Assembly: GCA_946902985.2 (NCBI GenBank)
Contig: OX336399.1
Span: 157,170,411-157,234,410, forward strand
Origin: Meconema thalassinum
Taxonomy: Eukaryota > Arthropoda > Insecta > Orthoptera > Tettigoniidae
Reading direction: 5' to 3'
Length of the DNA: 64,000 nucleotides
The notes beneath the pieces were generated by a model. That model was given only the letters and a program-made list of their open reading frames with translations, searched no databases and was not told the DNA's origin. Shown one piece after another: positions 56,266 through 64,000 of the stretch. The translations under genes and the position numbers were made by a program. Within the stretch, counting starts at the first letter, position 1. Each line of letters begins with the position of its first letter.

Positions 56266-57781
56266 TTTTAGCCTAGTTTCATTTATGAAAAAATAGGCTA
56301 ATGAGATCACCTTTTGTCCGTGTGTCTGTCTGTATGTGTGTGTGTGTCTGTGTGTCCCCTAATAACTTCTAAAAGCTGGAGCGATTTCAATGAAACTCGG
56401 TAAGTTCATAGCACTATTGCGGACGACCCCGACCGTACCCTCAAACCTTGTTACATCTCACCAATCCAACATGGCGGCTGTGCGAAATAAACACCAGCAA
56501 TCAATATCTCCGAAACTATTCCCGATATCACCCTGGAATATTTTGCGATGATAAAGGGAACTACTAGAAGTTCGTCTATATGACTTTTGAAAAACTCGTA
56601 ACTTCAAAACCAACATGGCGGCCAAGCGAATTTGCGACATTTAAATAGACGTTTCTCGCGATTTAACCAACCAAACGCAATAAGACTTGGTACAGTATAT
56701 GTTTATACACATTGTAATGCACCGACATCGAACTTCGTTCTATTGTTTACATAACCACATGATGGCGGCTGTGCGAAATATTTCACTGGCATTCTATATC
56801 TCTGAAACTATTAGCGGTATCATCCTGAAATTTTGTACGGAGATAAAGGGCACTACTGTAAGTTCATCTTTAAGACTTTCAAAAACAGTTTAACTACAAA
56901 ACGAACATGGCGGCCAAGCGAATTTGAATATTTTAAATAGACCTTTCTCGCGATTTAATGTTCCAAACGCAATGAAATCTGGTACAGGAAATGTTTATAC
57001 ACATTGTAATACACTGGTATCTAATTTAGTCCAATTGTTTATATAACCTCAAGATGGCGGTTGTGCGAATTTTAAAATTAAGTTTTTATTCCTTGTGTCG
57101 TAATCATGCGATCGAAGTGAAAGTTTGAATAATGAACATACGCAATAAATTTTCCTTTAATGGTACACGACTCTATGGCCTATACATTTAACAATCCAAA
57201 ATGGCGACCATCCGAAATATTTAGACGGCTCTGAATATCTACGAATCTATTATAGCAATCAAGCTGAGGGTTTTTTTTTTTTCATAGGGGCTATGAACAT
57301 AAGTTCACCTATAGGACTTTCAATAACCTAGTGTTCACAAATCCAACATGGCGGCGACGCGAAGTATAAATATTCACATGAACGTTTTTCGCAATTTAAC
57401 CATCCGAGTGCAGTGAAACTTGGTACAGTAAATCCTTATAAGAATGTTAATCCACTGGCATCTAATTTATTTTAATTGTTTCCATAACCACATGGTGGCA
57501 GCTGTGCGAAATTTTAAAATCTCCTTTATACTTGTAGTGACCTAATCATGCGATTGAAGTTCGAATACTACACGTACACAATAATCTCCATGTAACAGTA
57601 CATAACTCTAGGATCTACATATATAAAATCCAACATGTCGACCACCCGAAATATTTAGTCGGTTCTCAATATCTATGAATCTATTACAGCAATCAAAGTG
57701 AAATTTTGTATGTTGATAGTGGCAGTTAACATAAGTAGGATATATGAAAATAGGCTTTAGTTCTTCACGGAATTACTTGTA
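56266..57781 (+). mobile_element. Helitron-like element B4, head-to-tail with B3
   Basis: Starts TTTTTAGCCTAGTTTCATTT only a few bases after the end of B3; GGCTAATGAGATCACC; TG-rich microsatellite; core marker 'atggcggctgtgcgaaat' at about 56470 and 56762, then 'atggcggttgtgcg' at 57053. Ends AAAATAGGCTTTAGTTC, hairpin 57758-57775 with one mismatch, CTTGT. Confidence 0.85.
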
Positions 57782-57784
57782 CAG

Positions 57785-58002
57785 ACTTATAAATAAAGGA
57801 AATAAACTAAGAATGTGAAGAATATTCCTCGCTCAAAGGTTCTGCTCGTTCAATGTCCCCGTGGCTCATGATCTCAAGATTAACGGTCATGTTAAACTAC
57901 AAGCTTCCTTTTTTCGTTCAATGTTGAAATAGACTAAGTCCAGTTACGTAATGTTTTCAATAAAATTATTAGTAACATACGCAACAATACTATTTTGACT
58001 CT
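57785..58002 (+). repeat. Flank repeat X, copy 2
   Basis: Homologous to 54815-54957 with an extra insert of about 60 bp (ccccgtggctcatgatctca). Confidence 0.75.
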
Positions 58003-58060
58003 AAAAACCAGAGTTTTTGAAAGGGACGTAAAACCAATATCATCATTATTAATTCTATTT
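58003..58060 (+). mobile_element. SINE tail fragment
   Basis: 'gaaagggacgtaaaaccaat' followed by a degenerate (ATT)n matches the tail of the SINE at 61834 (gggatgtaaaaccaataaca). Confidence 0.6.
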
Positions 58061-58066
58061 TGGCTT

Positions 58067-59900
58067 TTTAGCCTAATTTCGATTTTTGCAAAAAATGAAA
58101 GTAGACTTATGAGATCAACACAGGGCGAAAAAATAAGGTGTGTCTGTCTGTGTGTGTGTGAGTCTGTGTGTGTGAGTGTGTGTGTACTCTGAATGTCTGC
58201 CCCCCCCCCCTATCAATTCAAACACGGTGAACGCGAATTGAACGAAATTTGGTACAAAGGTAGCACTTGCAAAGGACACCTCATTGCCATGTTTTATATC
58301 GCCGCCATCTTGACGGAAACGTAATGGCGGCCACACAAATGTTCAAAGCTTAAATCAAATTACGACTAACCTAATCATCCGATCTCTACCAAATTTTGCA
58401 ACAACATACCATTATAGGGGGAGCATCCTTTGACCAAACTAATATGTCATCAGCCAAATAGTTTGCGGATGGCGGCCATCTTTGTGTGAAAATCGATTCC
58501 CCCTATTAATTCGAACACGGTGAAATCGAATGGAACGAAATTTGGTACAGAGGTAGCACTAGCAATGGGCACCTCAGTGACATGTCTTATATCGCCGCCA
58601 TCTTGACAGAAATGTAATGGTGGCCATACAAATGTTCAAAGCTTAAATCAAATTACGACTAACATAATCATCCGATCTCTACCAAATTTTGCAACAACAT
58701 ACCTTTATGGAGGGAGCATCTTTTGACCAATCTAATAGGTCATTAGCCTAATAGTTTGCGGATGGCGGCCATCTTTGTGTCAAAATCGATTCCCCCTATT
58801 AATTCGAACACGGTGAAACCGAATGAAACAAAATTTGGTACAGAGGTAGCACTAGCAAAGGGCGCCTCAGCGTCATGTTTTATATCGCCGCCATCTTGAC
58901 GGAAACATAATGGCGGCCACACAAATGTTCAAAGCTTAAATCAAGTTACGATTAACCTAATCATCCGATCTCTACCAAATTTTGCAACAACATACCTTTA
59001 TAGGGGGAGCATCCTTTGACCAAACTAATATGTCATCAGCCTAATAGTTTGCGGATGGCGGCCATCTTTGTGTGAAAATCGATTCCCCCTATTAATTCGA
59101 ACACGGTGAAACCGTATGGAACGAAATTTGGTACAGAGGTAGTACTAGCAAAGGGCACCTCAGTGTCATGTTTTATATCGCCGCCATCTTGACGGAAACG
59201 TAATGGCGGCCACACAAATGTTCAAAGCTTAAATCAAATTACGACTAACCTAATCATCCGATCTCTACCAAATTTTGCAACAACATACCTTTATGGAGGA
59301 AGCATCCTTTGACCAAATTAATAGGTCATTCGCATAATAGTTTGCGGATGGCGGCCATCGTCGTGTGTAAATCGATTCCCCCTATTAATTCAAACACGGT
59401 GAAACCAAATGGAACGAAATTTGGACAGAGGTAGCACTAGCAAAGGGCGCCTCAGCGTCATGTTTTATATCGCCGCCATCTTGACGGAAACGTAATGACG
59501 GCCACCCAAATGTTAAAAGCTTAAATTAAATTACGACCATCCTAATAATTTGATCTCTACCAGATTTTGCAACAACATGCCTTTTTGTGGAAAGCATCTT
59601 ATGACTGACTACAAGGTCATCAGCCCAATAGTTTGCAATTAGTGGCCATGTATGTGTGCAAATCCATTCCCCATATCAATGCAAACACGGTGAAACCGAA
59701 TTGAATGAATTTTTTTACAGAGGTAGCACTAGCAAAGGGCACCTCATATTCATGTTTAATATCCCTATAAGCACGTTGTATTTCAACAAGCTACTACAAC
59801 CAACATTCCATTATACTCCTTGAAAAGGACAAAGAGTTATAACAATACCCATGCATTTAGGAGAAAATAGGCTATATGTTCTTTACTGAACATCTTGTTT
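58067..59900 (+). mobile_element. Helitron-like element A3, complete
   Basis: 5' end TTTTAGCCTAATTTCGATTT pairing with GAAAGTAGACT, then TATGAGATCAACACAGGGCG, TG microsatellite, CTCTGAATGTCTGCCCCCCC, about five core units, GAAAATAGGCT, perfect hairpin ATGTTC..GAACAT at 59876-59893, CTTGTT. Best reference copy of family A here; about 1.83 kb with no coding frame. Confidence 0.88.
58200..59760 (+). repeat. 292-bp tandem array in element A3
   Basis: 'gccgccatcttgac' recurs at about 58301, 58593, 58885, 59179 and 59471 (period about 292 bp), the inverted equivalent of the array at 1660-3692. Confidence 0.9.
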
Positions 59901-60845
59901 ATATCTGCGTTTGTGTGCACTTTCCGCATACAAAAAGTGACAGTCAGTCTGAAAGACTAGACTTTGTATCATTTTAAGTGCTATAAATGCTGAAAAATGA
60001 TAGAAAGGCTGGAGGCTTCTCGCTTCGCTCGAAGCCAAAGACTCTTGACATGTTAGAAAATTATCTGCATAATTCTTATCTTGCTTTATAATACTTTACC
60101 TTGTTTCAAATTACTCTCGAACGGCAAGTGCAAACCAAGGGCAAAGCAAGGTCAAGCGCGCAGGATGCCGTCACGCTCACCAGAGCGGGGACGTGCCCCT
60201 TCCTTCCAGTCTAAAAACTCTTATAGTGGGCGATGTATTGAAGATAGAGATATGCTCTCCCGGACTTTTTTGTAAAATTTTTCATGCTGATCAATTCTTA
60301 CGCTCATAGTATATTGATATTTTTAACGGTTTGCCCAGCGTAAGCTTAAGAAGCGCATGGACGCCAAGTTTGTTTTCGACTTTTTCACTGAAATCGTTAC
60401 TGCTTGGCTTCCTTTCATTATACATAAATTATTTTCTACAAAATCTTTCCTCGAGATATCCTTTACAGAATGGTGAAAACCGCATCAGAATCCATTCAGT
60501 GGTTCTTGAGATTACCCGTGACATCCAAGAATCGGGGATTGTCGGGGAACACATGCACCAAGCAGTACTATGACGTCACACACCTCAGTGCATCTGGGTA
60601 CATTTCATCCCGTCACCGTAACGTAACGCCAGACCCCAGCGTAACGACGAAGTCAACAAGTTCATTTAAAATGATAAAACTACGTGTCATATTTCAGTAC
60701 AAGAGCTGAAAAACAGTATTTTGTGTTTATCTCAAAACATTAATAATTGGACTTAGTGCCTTTCAACAATGAGTGATTCTTACTGTTTCCTTGTCTTACT
60801 AGAACGTGTTGAGGAGGTATTTACATTGAAATGGATTATGAATAC
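59901..60845. other. Spacer, no gene seen
   Basis: Includes a hairpin-like 'ggcttctcgcttcgctcgaa' at 60015 and, near 60750-60785, the inverted copy of the sequence just upstream of element B2. Short open frames resemble nothing known. Confidence 0.4.
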
Positions 60846-61597
60846 CTAGCTGAAGTACCCGTGCTTCGCTACGCGTCATAAATAAATTAAAATGTGAAGG
60901 TGACAGTTAAAACAGGGGATAGGCTAGGTGCTGCGCAGAGGAAGATTAAGTATGGAACATTTTGTCCAACTACACCGCTCGGCGTTGACCGTGTTTTATA
61001 GCACAAATTTAGGTTTTACTCGCTAACCGTTGGAGACACCTTTCGGATAGAAAATGTAATTTTAAACCTCGTATATGCCATCAAAAGTTGCTATTTCTTA
61101 GCGTTCTCTTTTTATTTGAAATGGAAATATGAAAGTTTGAAACCAAAGGGTGTAGTGACGTCACTAAAATGGTCGCCATCTTTAAATAGTGCAAAGTATT
61201 GAAATCAAAAGTAACCTATATATTAACCAGGTAAATCAGCTACTTCCATGTAAAATTCATGTAAATCGGACCAGTGGTACTTGCGTGATTGAGTAATACA
61301 CAGACACACCATCTCATTTTTAGCTTCGCTTCGCTTGCGTCATAGTCGTGTCATATTGTTATTCAATGAAATGCATGTTTAACCCCGTTAACACCCCTTT
61401 AGAACCTGAATACCCAAAAATCCCTCCTTAGGAGACGTTTTCGACACACAACAAACATATCCCCAAAATGTCATTCTTCTAACTTAAATAGTTTTGGTTG
61501 GTCGATGAGAGTGAACATCCAAAAATCCTTCCTTAGTGGACGTTTTTCTTCCAAAATTTCACCCATCCCCGTAGGCCCCTTAAATTGCATTTATGAA
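60846..61597 (+). mobile_element. Family D element, 5' fragment
   Basis: Matches 41588-42340 nearly base for base, then stops in mid-sequence where the family A end fragment begins. Confidence 0.8.
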
Positions 61598-61690
61598 ACA
61601 AGATGTTCAGCAAAGAGCATATAGCCTACTTTCTCCTAAATGTATGAGTATAGTTATAACTCGTTATTATCAAAGAGTATAATAGAACTA
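61598..61690 (-). mobile_element. Helitron-like family A, 3' end fragment (A4)
   Basis: AACAAG, hairpin-like ATGTTCAGCAAAGAGCAT at 61603-61620 (one mismatch), AGCCTACTTTCTCCTAAATG: the same ending as element A1 at 1466-1510. The rest of the element is missing. Confidence 0.7.
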
Positions 61691-61832
61691 TTCTTTGTTG
61701 AAGGCCATTAAAACTATTTACCTCTACCAAACGCCACAATCTAGATAAAAACTGCTACCATCATTGAAGAAAGAAAGAAAGAAAGATAAGAAGTATCTCA
61801 AGAATGTTATGGATCTGGAGACATAATCGACC

Positions 61833-62050
61833 GGACTGGCTGCGTGGCTCGGCGGTAACGTTCTCCCTTGCTTGGCCCTAGGTTGCAGGTTCGTATCCTG
61901 GCGCAGTCAGCTGGCATTTGAGGGTGCACAAATGCGAGGGAGCCGTGTCAGTACATTTACTGGCACGTTAAAGATCCCCTTCGGGCCAAAATTCCGGCAC
62001 CCCGGTGTCTCTAAAAGCAGCAGTAGTTAAAAGGGATGTAAAACCAATAA

Positions 62051-62096
<46 letters not shown>

Positions 62097-62098
62097 GT
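61833..62098 (+). mobile_element. tRNA-derived SINE with (ATT)n tail
   Basis: tRNA-like head with an A-box region (CTGCGTGGCTCGGCGGTAAC) and a B box (GGTTCGTATCC at about 61889); body 'ggcacgttaaagatcccctt' and 'ccggcaccccggtgtct'; tail GGGATGTAAAACCAATAACA then (ATT)n to 62098. Confidence 0.85.
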
Positions 62099-62100
62099 TT

Positions 62101-62237
62101 TAATGTGCTAAACGGTTCCAGCCTAGTGTTCAGAAGTAAAGGGGGAGTTTTAGTCGGCAGTCTGCTACTCAGCAGCAGGAGCCCGACACTCTGTGCGTAA
62201 ATGCATTTCTTCCCCTAAATATATATATATATATATA

Positions 62238-62273
<36 letters not shown>

Positions 62274-63082
62274 ATATACGACCTGCCGTGGGCAACATCC
62301 AACTTTGAGTTGAGGCATGTCTTTACACGTCTGGTTGTGCAGGGCTTTCACAACTCTAATTGAAAAAAAGGAAGGAAGATTGTAGTTTTACGTGGCCGTG
62401 AATCTTGTGATTATGAGCCACGGGACCTCCCTTTTACGTGGAATCCGAACCACAGGACATGGCATTTCACTTCAAAAATCTCACATGCATTGACCGGGAA
62501 TCGAAAACCCTAATTGAATTAACAAATCTTTCCATGACCCTACAGAGACGTGTGTATACAAACTATGTGGATATTTTCGATTGCTATTTGCCTGAAATAA
62601 AAGTAGTAATTAATACCTGAACTAACACCAATGGCTTGAACTCAGTTACTATGTGAAATCGTTTTGTTCTTTACTTCAAATAACATTTTCTAGTAACGCA
62701 AAATAGGCTGTTACAAACCCTTTAAAATAAAAAGTAAAAAGGTATCGTAGTATCATCTTGTCATTCTTCAAATTCGATGCGCATAGAATGCCAATGGTAT
62801 ATTAATCAATGGAGCCCCACGTAGACTAGTCGTGACTTCTAGTGGTGAAATATCGAACAATATAATCCTAACAGAGCGAGTGCATTCTAGCGGCCAGAAG
62901 AAGAAACTTTTCAATAAAATCTGGAAGTTAATCTAGTTACCATTTTGGCAGCTAGATGTCTCGAGTAAATCTGCTGGCGAATTATGTTTTAATTAAATAT
63001 TTAACACCATAATATGCACAATATAACGCTTAATTTTAAAACATCTGAGTCATTACAAAACAATAAACATATAACATTTCAA
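62101..63082. other. Spacer with microsatellites, no gene seen
   Basis: (AT)n at 62218-62240 followed by (ATT)n to about 62270; the following 200 bp (gaatccgaaccacaggacat, tgaccgggaatcgaaa) reads like a retroelement 3' region but I cannot place it. Confidence 0.4.
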
Positions 63083-63087
63083 GCAAA

Positions 63088-63166
63088 AAACCTAGCTCTG
63101 ATCGGGTTTGAACCATAGGCATTTGAGCGATAGGCTAACGCTCTACCACTGAGCTAATTGTGTCAA
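63088..63166 (-). tRNA. tRNA-like sequence, probably a pseudogene or SINE head
   Basis: On the minus strand: TTAGCTCAGTGGTAGAGCG (A box and D arm) and GGTTCAAACCC (B box) at the right spacing. The acceptor arms do not pair well and the anticodon stem has mismatches, so it is unlikely to be a working tRNA gene. Confidence 0.35.
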
Positions 63167-64000
63167 CGAATATCGTTCTATATAAAATGACTTACATAGA
63201 ACTTGTTAGCAAATAATGATTTATACTAAACGATTTCATCACTGGAGTATATTATTTATATATAAAGCATTTCATACAAAGTTTATTTATTTTGTATCAG
63301 TACGCTATATTGCATTCAATACTCAAATTAGTGAAATATAAGTCAGGCACAAGATATCCGCTGCCATCTTGTCTTATTACTGAATCAGCTCAGCTTTTTA
63401 AAATCACGTCTGCACTATAGTATGTACGCAACTTAGATGAAGTAATAGAAATAAACATATACTTACGTACGCAGCGGACGTCAGTGGAAACGTAGCTGAA
63501 GCTCTTCCCCTATCCCCGAAGAAATATAAAATAAAATAAAATAGAAGAAAGAAAAACGGGGAGATCGCAGTCTTGTTTGGCTTTCGCTGGGCCCAAATTT
63601 TAAAAGGCAAACCAGAAAGCAATCCCAAAAGGAAGGGGGAAAGCTAAATAAAATTAAACTACGGTAAAATCCAAAGATGAACAAATTTAAATCAGAGGCC
63701 GTGTAGGTCGTATTAACGTCACAAGTACGCTAATAAGACCGACAAACCGAAATATAGCAAAAACCAGACAAAACTCGAAGAAGGTTACTAAAATTAAAAT
63801 AAGACGTGACGCAAAAGCAGAGATACTTAGGCAAAGATAAAATGTATTAAAATAACAACTACAATGAACAACGATCCCAGAGATATTAAAAGCAAGAAGA
63901 GAAATGACCAACAAATAAACCACAAAATTAGTTTACCGCAAGAAAAAATACAAATTAGGAAGAAAATCGAAAATATACTAAATTAAATTATATTAAAATG
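63167..64000. other. A/T-rich sequence, no gene seen
   Basis: A-rich plus strand from about 63500 to the window end; no repeat or coding family recognised. Confidence 0.4.

Noticed and set aside
60081..60709. Possible host exon(s) in overlapping open frames
   Set aside because: No splice-flanked block, no recognisable domain, overlapping frames in different phases.

Overview
This window looks like intergenic DNA from a large, repeat-rich insect genome. A polyneopteran (orthopteroid) insect is my guess, because a repeat tail ending in a 'ggccccttaaaacaacaa' plus (ATC)n motif and a SINE tail 'gacgtaaaaccaata' are familiar from that group; I could not run a search. I found no host protein-coding gene. 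Nearly everything that can be identified is transposable-element DNA in several nested layers.

Layout. 1-1008: 3' end of a decayed non-LTR retrotransposon. 1466-3696 and 14818-15025: one Helitron-like element (family A) with a 292-bp tandem core, split by LTR retrotransposon 1 (3697-14813). LTR retrotransposon 1 has 3.9-kb LTRs, a 4-bp GTAC target duplication and only a gag region. 15378-16246: RTE-type RT remnant with an (AGA)n tail. 16551-17035, 17479-18173, 21555-22223, 22224-22412 and 51176-51905: inverted-repeat DNA elements, three of them carrying mariner-type transposase fragments. 19541-20845 and 22470-22805: three copies of a repeat 3' end. 23815-25757: an element with a 164-bp tandem core. 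27071-37140: LTR retrotransposon 2, minus strand, with identical-length 3328-bp LTRs, GTAC target duplication and an intact 916-codon gag-protease frame but no RT, RNase H or integrase; it sits inside a LINE remnant. 37655-41260: SINEs and another family A element. 41519-49385: family C Helitron-like element apparently interrupted by a long G/A-rich tandem array element (family D). 49386-59900: a cluster of family B and family A Helitron-like elements, one of them hit by a SINE. 60846-62100: second family D copy, family A end fragment, tRNA-derived SINE. 62101-64000: mostly unassigned A/T-rich DNA with one tRNA-like stretch.

Two systems stand out. First, two different, young LTR retrotransposons have very long LTRs, carry coiled-coil Gag proteins, lack pol, and landed in the same palindromic GTAC target: they look like gag-supplying parasites of one unseen autonomous partner. 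Second, at least ten Helitron-like (Helentron/HINE-like) elements of three families share a 5' hairpin with a 'CTTATGAGATC' box, a microsatellite, a core built of about 146-bp half-units, a subterminal inverted repeat, and a 3' 6-bp-stem/6-nt-loop hairpin followed by CTTGTT. Their cores hold many AAGATGGCGGC boxes, the YY1/Pho recognition motif.

Limits: all assignments come from reading the sequence by eye; family names for repeats, tRNA primers and clades are inference, and edges of diverged repeats may be off by tens of bases.
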